From assembly GCA_949592205.1 (NCBI GenBank), contig CATIUR010000005.1:106203277-106267276 (forward strand): a DNA stretch of 64,000 nt. Direction: 5' to 3'. The DNA comes from Helichrysum umbraculigerum (lineage: Eukaryota > Streptophyta > Magnoliopsida > Asterales > Asteraceae). Below the pieces are notes generated by a model. That model ran no database searches. It was not told where the DNA came from and saw only the letters and a list, made by a program, of their open reading frames with translations. Made by a program: the position numbers and the translations under genes. Shown here piece after piece: positions 1 through 9,900 of this stretch (its first letter is position 1; each line of letters starts with the position of its first letter).

Positions 1-729
1 TCGAAGTAATTAAAGCTTAATTGAACGAAAACAAGACTTAGGAATAGGAGTAAAACCCTGGTGACCTATAAACCTTAAAACGCTAAGTTTTACATAATCA
101 ACGGTCTAAACATGCAAAGTTAATAATCTTCGTGCTAATAGTGTAGTAAACTACCTTAGGGGTCAAGAACGGTCGGACCTATGAGACGATACGCTACTGA
201 TTCATGCGCCTCGGTTTAAACCAAGATGGGTTGTTCATCTTTCAACTAGATGAGTATTGGAAGTTTGCGTATTGCTCCGACCAGAATCACGATAACCTAG
301 TTCCATGTGACATGCCAATGGGAAACTGAGTTGGTAGGGTTCTAGAGTTTACACCTAGTAGTTTATTGACCACATTAGTATCAACCCTATTCGTTCTGTC
401 ATCCTGAAATACTAGTTATCGAAATCTCAGCAATCACATCTTTATCTTTATCTGTTTTCCTGCATTTTAATTTCCTGCAATTTACTTTTCTGTATTTTAA
501 ATCCCAAAAAAGCTACCTACTTTGTGCCATCCTAAATACTTCCCTACTGAAAGTGTTAACTTTAATCACCCACACGTTTGGATTCGTAGAACGATCTTAG
601 GTCATACTTACCGCTTACTAACCAGAGTAGGTAGTACGTATAATTTAAGCCCCGCAAAATATAAATTTAAAAACCCCTGCTGCGCTCGCACCATCTTTTG
701 AAAAACAACGACACGGTGCGTGCACAACA
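1..729 (+). repeat. 5' LTR of element I, 3' portion only
   Basis: This stretch aligns with 9173-9900 with one small indel in an A-run near 505 and a few substitutions. It ends in CAACA immediately before the primer-binding site, as an LTR should. From the complete 3' copy the full LTR would be about 2.5 kb, so roughly 1.8 kb is missing beyond the window edge. This part is R/U5 and holds no coding sequence. Confidence 0.9.
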
Positions 730-735
730 AGTTTT

Positions 736-753
736 TGGCGCAGCTGCCGGGGA
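736..753 (+). promoter_or_regulatory. Primer-binding site of element I, tRNA-Asp type
   Basis: TGGCGCAGCTGCCGGGGA closely matches the complement of plant tRNA-Asp 3' ends, the primer typical of the Athila/Tat group. It starts six bases after the LTR end. The leader from 754 to 912 has no other feature I can name. Confidence 0.85.
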
Positions 754-912
754 ATCTCAAACGTAGATTTAAAGCCACCTTAAGTAGTTGTATTTAGGAG
801 ATCCTTCCGATTGAAATCTTCCTAGAAATCCTTCGAAAGTTAATTTGCGTAATTTTAGTTTTAGTTCACGATTAATTTAATACTGGTTAATTAGGATAAT
901 ATTAGTTTAAAT

Positions 913-2016
913 ATGACGTCTCGAAAACCCACTTCTAGTTGTACTTCAAGGGATGAATTGTATGCTTCCCTAGAAGAATTTAGGATCCCACATCCCATTC
1001 CAAACCATTTCCTGAATTTTGATGTCACGGATCGACTACCTGACTTGGCATCATCTCCCGAATATCACTCTCCAACTTTGCACATGCCTGAATTGTCGAA
1101 ATCTGTCCACTTGGATTATCTTCCCGAAGAAAATCATGAAGTAAAGCCTCCGAAAACATGTGACTTAATTACCCTCATTCCTGAAACATCGGTATATACC
1201 CAAACCATATCCGATTCTCACAATGACGGTATCTTTCCATTCTCTTCATACGAACCTAAATACACCATTTACCGAGTGGTGGACAAAGTTCCATCAGCTA
1301 AGCCAGAAAACCCTTGTTTTGAAGAACGCACCCTAGGCGCATCTTTCAATCCTTCCCGTAGGGCGGACGTTTATAAAGCATTCGTCAAACAATTGACCTA
1401 TGCCAACCTCCCATTTTCTTTCGACCAACGAGAAACGATTACTGCATTAGAAAAACAAGTGGATCTTCTTCTTCATCTCTCAAATAAAGAATGCGAAAAC
1501 CCCTCCACAAGTTTCAGAGACCAAGAACTAAAGTTTGTAGCAGATTTAGATCTACTCCTCGAATCATTTGCCGACATGGATTACCTTCCAATATCTATGA
1601 TATTAATAAATCACAATGTCGCCGCAATGATCGACAAACTTGAGTTCTGGACAGAACAAAACCCGATCACCTTTCTTGGTAAAATTTCATTCATTGTTGA
1701 CCCCGCTTCTTACCTAATCTCAAAATTGCGAGAAGTTTTCCCTAATTCCACAAAGGATAAAGTCAACACAAGCTTCTTTGAAAAAAGAAAAGACCTCCAC
1801 GTCAAGCTTATTCAAATCTTCACCTTCACCAAGTATCCCTTCACTTCCACTCAAAAAGCCGGAATCAGTGAACTCGGTAAACTAGTTAAACTTACAACCG
1901 GAGAACCCGATTCCACAGAGGAGAATGCGTTTATGGAAGCAGTGAATAAACTTACTCACAATCTGAACTACAAAAACAAAGGAGAACGCGACGGTCTATC
2001 AATCCCAAGAAGATAA
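913..2016 (+). CDS. Unknown retrotransposon protein with helical repeats (367 aa)
   Basis: This is the first ORF after the primer site, the place where gag normally sits, but I see no gag motif or zinc knuckle. Residues 1-140 are proline- and acid-rich and low in predicted structure. Residues 150-352 seem to contain three related units of about 60-70 residues (near 152-220, 222-285 and 290-352). Each starts with an aromatic/proline step (LPFSFDQRE, YPFTSTQK), then an amphipathic helix, a loop often containing an NP or EP step, and a second Leu-rich helix. The same pattern occurs in element V. A gag-derived structural protein or a captured host gene are both possible. The function is unknown. 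Confidence 0.6.
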   Translation: MTSRKPTSSCTSRDELYASLEEFRIPHPIPNHFLNFDVTDRLPDLASSPEYHSPTLHMPELSKSVHLDYLPEENHEVKPPKTCDLITLIPETSVYTQTISDSHNDGIFPFSSYEPKYTIYRVVDKVPSAKPENPCFEERTLGASFNPSRRADVYKAFVKQLTYANLPFSFDQRETITALEKQVDLLLHLSNKECENPSTSFRDQELKFVADLDLLLESFADMDYLPISMILINHNVAAMIDKLEFWTEQNPITFLGKISFIVDPASYLISKLREVFPNSTKDKVNTSFFEKRKDLHVKLIQIFTFTKYPFTSTQKAGISELGKLVKLTTGEPDSTEENAFMEAVNKLTHNLNYKNKGERDGLSIPRR

Positions 2017-2033
2017 GAAAGGCGTACAATAAG

Positions 2034-2216
2034 TTGATTAACGATCTTGTCAATCTAGGGTATGAGGAACGAGAAATCCTAACGGGTCCAGAAGATCGTC
2101 ATTTTCTAGTTTACAATGTCATCTGGGAGCTATCAAAGTGTTTTGTACCGAAAAATGTTCAATTAAGGGAGAAAATCTCGACCCTTTCCCTTTGGAGGGA
2201 TCGGAACGGATCATAA
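2034..2216 (+). pseudogene. Possible frameshifted tail of the element I repeat protein
   Basis: This 60-codon open stretch opens just after the stop at 2016 in another frame, with no ATG at its start. Its composition (charged, Leu-rich) resembles the end of the upstream ORF. It may be a tail lost by a frameshift, or chance. Confidence 0.3.
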
Positions 2217-3824
2217 AACAATTCTTTCTGAAAAAGGGCAAGGCTCGCAACCTTAAGTGAGCCAGTTTTAAGTATACATATATAATATAATAAATTTTTG
2301 AAAGTTTCCCTTAAAAGAAAAAACGCTTTTAAATGTTTGTCTGGAAACACGTGCGTGACTGAAAGAATGTGAAAACATTTTGGGAATTCTACTTAAACGG
2401 ATACACTCAACAAGTCCACGACAGACAAAGATTTTTAAACAACAAAAATAGTTTAAGTTTAATGTTTAAAAGTTGATTTTAAGTGTTCCGCAAAATTTTG
2501 CGCGTTTCTTAAAATATTTGCGACGTAACAAGAAACTAACAAGTAACTAGTTACAAGTAATATATTTAAGATTCACCCCCATTATTAGTGGACATTGGAA
2601 ATTAATTTGAGATATTAGTACTTGACATTTAATTTATCTTAGGGACCATATGAGTACCATAGTACTTAAGGTGAGTACATGTACCCTAATGGACCACTAT
2701 GAACCTCCTTAACTCCCCATAATTCAAATCATTCAACAAACTTCATCTTCCTCCTCCTCCCTCTCTAAAAACCGGCCACCATGAGTCCACCATGAATCCA
2801 CCATCAAAACTCCATCAAATCACTTAATCTCTTGTCCTTTCGAGCCCCTCGTCGCATATACTTCTCGGTTGTACTTTCGTTTTTGCATTTCATTCGCTCT
2901 ACGCAAGGTATGATCACAAAACCCACTTTGAACTTTTAGGAACTTGTTTCTTGTAGTTATATAGGATAGTAGCTAGGAAATAGTGTTTTCCTTGGTTAAA
3001 TGCTCTATTACTACACGTTCCTACCACTAATACATGCAAACCTCCACGTTCTAAACCTTGATCAATTGATCTAGCTTAGAACTTTGCTTAATTAAGTGTT
3101 AGTATTCCAAGTGCCTAGTAATTGTGGTGCTTTGCATAATCCCTCTGTTAGTTGCTCTATGTGCACAAGTTAGGTTTAGCAATTTTGGCTTTTGAAAATC
3201 AACAAAAAAAAAAAAATGACTAGCTTGAAAATTGCATGACCATATTGTACTTGTTTTGACTAGTCAAATTAGGCAATAACTAGAGAATCATCACTCTTGA
3301 ATAAAAAGACTTGGACCACACCAAATACATGGGCATGATAACCTCTTTTATGCATAACTTAGTTTGCTTATCAAATAGGAAATGCTTAAAATGAATTAGA
3401 ATATGCATGCATGAATAGGTTAAAATTATGGCATTCGAAAATATCATTTAAAAGCTTTGACCTAAAAGTCAACTTGAAGTATTGAATTTATTTTAAGACA
3501 AAATCTTTTATTCAAAAACCTTACTTCAACTTGCACTTCCAAAGTCGAACCTTACCAATAATGATGTTATTCGTGAATTCTCATCATTTCAAACTTGGTC
3601 TGCACCAAACTTTGTAAATGACAAGCACTTCACAGTAAAAAGATTGCCATTCCATGACTATACTTTCCTGAGTAATGATATTACCTTGACGATTAACTGT
3701 TTGTTACATGGGAGCATTATACGTTCAATGAAATCTTTAGATTGTCTAGAAATTAAAGCCCTCACTTCGAAATTCCCCGAAGCGTGCTTTGAATTTCTCT
3801 TTCTTAAAGAATCCATTACTTTAA
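2217..3824 (+). promoter_or_regulatory. Non-coding spacer with probable internal transcript leader and intron
   Basis: There is no ORF of note over 1.6 kb. Around 2730-2900 the composition becomes pyrimidine-rich, like a plant 5' UTR. A good splice donor (CGCAAG/GTATGA) lies at 2907/2908. A good acceptor (GTTCTCAG/GTACA) ends at 3834, six bases before the ATG at 3840. The stretch between is AT-rich and intron-like. I infer a separately expressed or spliced message for the downstream ORF. The exact promoter is not identifiable. Confidence 0.45.
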
Positions 3825-3839
3825 ATGTTCTCAGGTACA

Positions 3840-5639
3840 ATGACACGCAAGAAGAAATTAAATCCAGCACGACCCCTTGCAGGATCTTTAGCATATATGA
3901 GTGCCACGCCAGCTTATGACAAGATGGCCCGTATATGGAGGGATAAAAAGTTCGGGCGTCTCAGGCACATTGATTGGGACGTTATGCAAGCTTTAGGACT
4001 CAAGCAGCGACTCGAAGACCTGCTTAGCTACACAGTGAATGGGCAGCAGTTCGAGCCCTTGAAGAGATTATTTAGCATTGATGAGCCCGTATATGTGGAA
4101 ATGGTTACGGAATTTATGACCACCTTAAGTTTTCAGGAAAGAGGGAGGATTGAAGATTGTTCATTATCATTTCAGTATTTGGGCAACCCGCACACTCTGT
4201 CACTCGCCCAGTTCTCACTCCACATAGGCCTGTACACACCTGAGGAGATACAGTCGCCTTTATTCACCACAGGAGCCACCTCTGTTTCCGTCACCACCAG
4301 TTGCATTGAAATATGGAGCCAATGGTCCCCCACACCGTATTTTTCAGGAATCAAGGCAGCCCGACTCAAGGACCCAGTTCTCCAGATTCCTCACAAGCTC
4401 ATAGCTTGTTCCTTTGACGGGAAACACACCACCAGCAGACGAGTCTCCGGATTCGATGTCGCTCTCATGGCGAGCATTCTCGCAAAGCGAAACATACAGG
4501 TTGCCTATTTAATCGCTCAGAGGCTTCTACAGGAAAAGGATTTTGGCAAGAGAAGATCATACCTGGGAGCAGAAATTACTCGCCTGATCCGAAATATGAG
4601 ATTGCTTCGAACAGCGGATGTTGAAAGATTCAAGGCAGGATGGAGCTCCAAGCCACTTGACTACCAATTTCTTAGGAGTATGGGTATACTCCGGATCACG
4701 GCAGATGGTACAGTCTACATCAAAGCACGGGCAGCAGAACCTGACAGTGTGGACATTTTAATATCAGATTTGGTCCTACCAAGAGAGACAAAGAAAAGGA
4801 AACGACAGCAAGGGCCCAGTGAGTCAGATACCAATGAGGATGACAGTGATGACAAGAATGACGATGAAGATGATGACATACCGCCACCACCACGAGTAGA
4901 ACCACCACGTACTAGGGCAGGACCTTCTATTCCTGCCCCAAGACCGAAAGGGCCATCATTCATCTATCACTACGGGGCGCCTACAGGTCCCGATTACTGG
5001 TACTGGAATATGCAGATGCATACTAGGATCTATACAGCATTGCAACAGCAGGCAGCTGGTATACCCATGACCCCACTGCCACACTTACCATGTGGAATGG
5101 GTCGAGCACCACCACACCTGTATCCACCTGTAGTTCCTACTCCAGCACCTCGACCACCACCGGGCCATAGGCATGTTATGCCACCACGGGTTATCATTCC
5201 TAGACCTCAGCCACCCCCAGTGCAGATCCCAGTCATCAGACAAACCATTCCGTCAGTTGTTGGTTCATTCAGAGTCCACACATCAAGAGGAAGTAGGACA
5301 TCCAGAGTATCGGCACGGGCTGTCACAGTTCAGAGCCCCAGAACTGGCAGACAGACCATCCCTTCAGCTACTGTACCTATTCCAGTCTCCTCTCACAGGC
5401 AAACAGATCTCTTCCAGGACAACACACACCAAGGGTCAGCCATGTTCCCGTTCGGTAGTTTCGAGATACCATCCGGACCACTTATCGATCAGCTAGTAGA
5501 CCAAGGAGCTTTTACCATTGGCATGCCAGACGAAGGAGCTAATCATGATGCATCAAACGAAGGCACCAATGATCAGTATGATGACTCCTCATCAGATGAG
5601 ACTTCTCCTGGACCCACTACATCTACAGCAGCAGTATGA
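3840..5639 (+). CDS. Athila ORF1-like protein
   Basis: The product is about 600 residues. The N-terminal half resembles the Arabidopsis retrotransposon ORF-1 (ATHILA) family of unknown function, including the block FSLHIGLYTPEEIQ and a later conserved segment near TTSRRVSGFDVALMAS. A basic KKRKRQQ run, a likely nuclear signal, is followed by an acidic Asp/Glu stretch. The C-terminal 250 residues are proline-rich, then Ser/Thr-rich. No membrane segment is visible, which argues against a true envelope protein. An in-frame ATG also exists at 3825. I prefer 3840 because a splice acceptor ends at 3834, between the two. In Athila elements such ORFs lie apart from pol; here pol is absent. Confidence 0.7.
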   Translation: MTRKKKLNPARPLAGSLAYMSATPAYDKMARIWRDKKFGRLRHIDWDVMQALGLKQRLEDLLSYTVNGQQFEPLKRLFSIDEPVYVEMVTEFMTTLSFQERGRIEDCSLSFQYLGNPHTLSLAQFSLHIGLYTPEEIQSPLFTTGATSVSVTTSCIEIWSQWSPTPYFSGIKAARLKDPVLQIPHKLIACSFDGKHTTSRRVSGFDVALMASILAKRNIQVAYLIAQRLLQEKDFGKRRSYLGAEITRLIRNMRLLRTADVERFKAGWSSKPLDYQFLRSMGILRITADGTVYIKARAAEPDSVDILISDLVLPRETKKRKRQQGPSESDTNEDDSDDKNDDEDDDIPPPPRVEPPRTRAGPSIPAPRPKGPSFIYHYGAPTGPDYWYWNMQMHTRIYTALQQQAAGIPMTPLPHLPCGMGRAPPHLYPPVVPTPAPRPPPGHRHVMPPRVIIPRPQPPPVQIPVIRQTIPSVVGSFRVHTSRGSRTSRVSARAVTVQSPRTGRQTIPSATVPIPVSSHRQTDLFQDNTHQGSAMFPFGSFEIPSGPLIDQLVDQGAFTIGMPDEGANHDASNEGTNDQYDDSSSDETSPGPTTSTAAV

Positions 5640-7353
5640 CCATGAGCAGAGCAATGGATTGCTCCTCTTTCTGACTTCTTTCTACTTTCTACCAAAACTC
5701 TTTACTATTATTGTCTGTATTGATGTACGATTGATGCTTCGACATCACATTTATCTATTTACTATTTTATTATGCTTTCACTTTACTTTTTCTTATTAGC
5801 AGCTATTATTTAAATGATTGAGTGGATTGTTTGTTGAACCAAAACGACTATTTATCGGAGACCAAATCAAAGGAAGCAACGGACCCCACGATGGAGAACA
5901 CGGAGAGACGTAAGCTACAAGCCGCAGACCAGCAAACTTCTAACACACAGCAAACAATGCGTACAGCAAAAGCGGTACACCGTTCCAAAAACCCTTATCC
6001 GTTAAAGCTTTGATTATCTCGCCCAATATTCCAACACTAAGTGTGGGATACCTCATACCACATAACACTTATGAAACAATCCAAAGATAAGTAGAATCTC
6101 TAAGTGTGGGATACTTCGTAAAGAGGTGCTCAACAAATAGATTCGAACATTAGGGACAATGTTCCTCTAAGTGTGGGATATTCGGTCTACAACCGCAAGT
6201 TTTACCTCTTGTTCGTAAGCCAAACAATATTTTCATCAAAAGGCTAAAAATGGAAAAAATTTCGGATTCAAAAACATCGTTTTCTGGAAATCCTATCTTT
6301 CAAAACTATGAACTATAGCTAGAAACGAGTTTTAACAAAGAAACGAAATTATTTTAGAGTAAGATACGGACGAAAAAGGCAACACATGGCTAGGCACATA
6401 CTGACCAAAACATTCGATTCGTGAGGATTGAGCCCATAATTAGCATTCATCTTTAATGCTTCACTTTTCGTTTCATGTGTGTGCCGATGTATGCATTTGA
6501 ATTAGAACTTGCTCTTGTAATACATTTCGAGATCACATCAATGAGTGCCACACGTGGCATAGATACAACCTATCTTGACAGCTTCCAAGGAATCCAAAAC
6601 ACCTTTCCACCATCAAACATCCACCCACTCAACACCTACTCTTCACACTCACTAGAGATTTCCTGTCATTTGTCTCGAACCTCAAGAGTCTCATAAACCA
6701 TTAGAGACACTCCCAAATTCCCAAAACCTTTGCAAATAAAAGCCAACATAACTCAAGATCATTAGAAACCTTCCAGGCCGCAAAGTACATTATCAAGATC
6801 GGCGAAGTAGAAGAAAAGAAATCAAACCAATCACGCCGACACAACTATGAAAAGGGCCAAGAAAAAGGAAGGATCCAAAGAAGGAAGGTTATGTAATCCT
6901 TCCAAAAACCTAAGGAATTTCAAATGAAAGCTTCAAGAAAATACAAGGAAAAACCATCACCACCTACATTCTTAAAACCAAAAACCCGATTCCTTCCAAG
7001 TTATCTCGACAGGTTAGTATCGTCCTCATCAAAAGTGATGGAGATCTGATTCTCGATCAAGCCTATGATGAGAATGCTGCATGACTGGCTATCCGAGTGA
7101 TTGACACTAGTAAGTAGGAAACCCTAAACACTTTGAGTGATTTGAGTGACCCACTTGTAAGGATTGCTTAGTCATGATCATCATATAAGTTGCCCGAAGA
7201 AGGTATCGAGATTCTATAAACTCATAGTTTCCAGTAAAAACTCTTTCATAACCATAGTTTATATCTTCTAAAAATAGTGTTTTCTAACAACTGATGCGAT
7301 TAGAATCCTTCCAGAAATTTTTATGAATGAGTTTGCTTGAGGACAAGCAAAGT
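5640..7353 (+). other. 3' non-coding region of element I
   Basis: There are 1.7 kb without a credible gene between ORF1 and the LTR. The region includes three early copies of the AAGTGTGGGATA motif and the motif CTTGAGGACAAGCA at 7333-7346, which typically precedes the polypurine tract in Athila-like elements. Confidence 0.6.
6038..6182 (+). repeat. Three extra polypurine-tract-like motifs (AAGTGTGGGATA)
   Basis: The motif occurs at about 6039, 6102 and 6169, each preceded by CTAAG- or CTCTAAG-like bases. The same core precedes the 3' LTR at 7356. The spacing is about 65 bp, so this looks like a small tandem duplication of the priming region. Confidence 0.7.
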
Positions 7354-7370
7354 TCTAAGTGTGGGATACT
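7354..7370 (+). promoter_or_regulatory. Polypurine tract of element I
   Basis: CTAAGTGTGGGATACT lies directly before the 3' LTR start and is the expected plus-strand primer site for this group. Confidence 0.75.
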
Positions 7371-7886
7371 TGATATCGCGTAAAAAGTCACGTTTTTACC
7401 ACCGATATCTATCTCATTCTGGAACGATTCTTGGATATTGACTCAAAAACATTACAAATCAGTAACATTATGCCAAGATGATTGAAACAAGGTTGCACGA
7501 GAAAAATCAAGCAAAACGGATGTAAAATGAAGATTCCACACACGTTTGAAGATTCAAGGCACAAAATCGAGATTTCAAGACTAAAATGCCCTCCATCAGT
7601 ATCCATTATTTTCAAAATGTTCGTTTTCAAAATACGAATCTAACAGAAGAAGAATCAACCAAAACGGGCAAAGAATGAAGATTTCGCGCCCGCCGGAAGA
7701 TCCAAATGATCCGTACGCAATATCTAGAGCTATGGACCTCATTTTCAGGCATATCCTATATCAAAATCTTCGTTTTTGAATTACGAATCCAACAAAAAAA
7801 GAATCAACTCAAACGGACGTATAACGAAGAAAACACGCACGAATCAAGAAACGAAGCAACAAATCGCGCAACGGGGCGGGGCAGGG

Positions 7887-7946
7887 CCCACCGCCGCCGG
7901 CCACCAGCCCACCGCCGCCGGCCACAGGGCTGTCGCCGCCGGCCAC
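7887..7946 (+). repeat. GC-rich triplicate CCGCCGCCGGCCAC in LTR U3
   Basis: Three copies of a roughly 21-bp unit with core CGCCGCCGGCCAC stand out in an AT-rich LTR about 180 bp upstream of the TATA box. A GCCGGC palindrome sits in each. The unit is probably an enhancer-like or methylation-prone element, by analogy with arrays in the other LTRs. Confidence 0.75.
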
Positions 7947-7985
7947 CCTTCCCCCGTCCCGGTTTCCGTTTTTGGCAAGTTTTGA

Positions 7986-8047
7986 TACCTGGTGCGGTCA
8001 CTTTTCGCGTTGTACAGTACCCGGTGCATTCACTTTTCGCGTTGTAC
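7986..8047 (+). repeat. 31-bp direct duplication in LTR U3
   Basis: The segments ending CACTTTTCGCGTTGTAC occur twice (about 7986-8015 and 8018-8047) with a few mismatches. They lie between the GC array and the TATA box and may be promoter elements. Confidence 0.7.
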
Positions 8048-8118
8048 GATCCACTTTTAGCTAGTTTTTCTAACATGCACCTCAAGGCTTCATGATGCTA
8101 AAATGAGCCAAGACTCAC

Positions 8119-8128
8119 CTATAAAAGG
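8119..8128 (+). promoter_or_regulatory. TATA box of element I LTR
   Basis: CTATAAAAGG is the only strong TATA match at a plausible place in the LTR. Transcription would begin about 30 bp downstream, near 8150. Confidence 0.6.
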
Positions 8129-9900
8129 GGTGTTTGGGTTCATTTGAAACACACACCTCATATGCACACATTCTAGCATATTTCACTCTTTCTTTCGTAG
8201 TCTTTTAGTCTTTCTCATTCTAGGAATATTGTAATTAGTCCACGGACTAACATAGAAGCTAGGGCGAACGCTAGAGATTCGGAGATCAATCTTTGTACGT
8301 GTGAAAGAGTTTGTCAATTATAATAATACGCTGCTACGCATTTAATTCCGGGTGATTTCTAAACCATTATTATACTTGTGTAATTTCATATTTGAATATG
8401 TATTATTGCCTGGTATGTGATTTATTTGTTGCCATGAATTGCGAGTAGTTTATTATTGTGATTGCTGTGGATGTAGATAATTATAAGTAAGGATGTCATT
8501 ACATAACTAATGTACGATAATCGTAAAGTGGTATGACGGCCCCTATTCGACTGTTACTCGGTATAGTGCTGGAAATGCGTTATGCAAAGTACAAACGTAC
8601 GGAAGCCGGTAAACGACCGAAGGTAGTTATATCATTGGAATCAGCTCTGGTTTAACAGTTGGAATTCCGTAAGGATAATACAACTTCACAACTAACTGGT
8701 ATATCCTACGAGAATCAATGCATTACAAAATAATGTTCGTTAAATACGTTCAGATAAAATAGGAGATAATAACCCTTGCACTGTTTAGACTTTATGAATT
8801 TTAAGTCTAGTTTATGGAGTACCCTTACCAGTTATCCACGTGACTATAACCTAGTAATTAGGACCTGATCAACCTTAATTATGGTAAGTAGTTATCTGTG
8901 CCCATGACATGCAATAAGTAAGACACAACGAAATCACTCGTTGTATATATTAGGTTTACTTTCCTGCACTGCTTTACATTTAATTAGTAAGAGTGTCACT
9001 TTCACCGTCAATTACTCTTGACCGCGTGTTGGATATAAGAAGCAGTGGAAATCTCATGCAAAGTACACTGTCTATTATTGAAAGGCATGGTCCTCGTATG
9101 AAACATGTTTTAACAAACTGCGAATAACCTGGGGATGTATAACTGTTTGAAAAGGAGAACTTAAATCATAAGTCGAAGTAATTAAAGCTTAATTGAACGA
9201 AAACAAGACTTAGGAATAGGAGTAAAACCCTGGTGACCTATAAACCTTAAAACCCTAAGTTTTACATAATCGACGGTCTAAACATGCAAAGTTAATAATC
9301 TTCGTGCTAATAGTGTAGTAAACTACCTTAGGGGTCAAGAACGGTCGGACCTATGAGACGATATGCTACTGATTCATGCGCCTCGGTTTAAACCAAGATG
9401 GGTTGTTCATCTTTCAACTAGATGAGTATTGGAAGTTTGCGTATTGCTCCGACCAGAATCACGATAACCTAGTTCCATGTGACATGCCAATGGGAAACTG
9501 AGTTGGTAGGGTTCTAGAGTTTACACCTAGTAGTTTATTGACCACATTAGTATCAACCCTATTCCTTCTGTCATCCTGAAATACTAGTTATCGAAATCTC
9601 AGCAATCACATCTTTATCTTTATCTGTTTTCCTGCATTTTATTTTCCTGCAATTTACTTTTCTGTATTTTAAATCCCAAAAACCTACCTACTTTGTGCCA
9701 TCCTAAATACTTCCCTACTGAAAGTGTTAACTTTAATCACCCACACGTTTGGATTCGTAGAACGATCTTAGGTCATACTTACCGCTTACTAACCAGAGTA
9801 GGTAGTACGTATAATTTAAGCCCCGCAAAATATAAATTTAAAAACCCCTGCTGCGCTCGCACCATCTTTTGAAAAACAACGACACGGTGCGTGCACAACA

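Larger units (their letters stand above)
1..9900 (+). mobile_element. Element I: non-autonomous Athila-like LTR retrotransposon (left end outside window)
   Basis: Bases 1-729 and 9173-9900 are near-identical direct repeats (about 7 differences by eye). The first is followed at once by a tRNA-Asp-type primer site, the second by unrelated DNA, so they are the 3' parts of a 5' and a 3' LTR. A polypurine-type motif at 7354-7370 precedes the 3' LTR. The 6.6 kb interior encodes an unknown helical-repeat protein and an Athila ORF1-like protein. I find no gag, protease, reverse transcriptase, RNase H or integrase, so it must be mobilised in trans. About 1% LTR divergence implies a recent insertion. 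The base run after 9900 (GTAAT) would be the right target duplication, but the left one lies outside. Confidence 0.85.
7371..9900 (+). repeat. 3' LTR of element I (about 2530 bp)
   Basis: It starts TGATATCGCG after the polypurine tract and ends CAACA. Its start resembles those of elements III (TGATAACACG) and IV (TGATGTATCG), followed in all three by AAAGTCA-like bases, which shows one superfamily. It contains a GC-rich repeat upstream of a TATA box near 8120, so the transcribed R/U5 part would be about 1.75 kb. The short ORFs inside are not credible genes. Confidence 0.9.

Noticed and set aside
736..753. tRNA gene fragments at the primer sites
   Set aside because: Only 17-18 bases complementary to tRNA 3' ends occur, always beside an LTR. 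No cloverleaf sequence is present, and I saw no tRNA or rRNA gene in the window.
3840..5639. Envelope protein in element I
   Set aside because: The position suits an env-like ORF, but no signal peptide, membrane segment or cleavage site is visible, and the N-terminal half resembles Athila ORF1 instead.
7706..8095. Arg/Pro-rich ORFs on both strands across the GC-rich block
   Set aside because: They arise from the GCC-repeat lacking stops. They lie across the LTR promoter and have no domain.
1..9900. Assembly duplication explaining 1-729 and 9173-9900
   Set aside because: One copy abuts a primer-binding site and the other a polypurine-preceded full LTR with different flanks, and the copies differ by several bases. 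This is an LTR pair.
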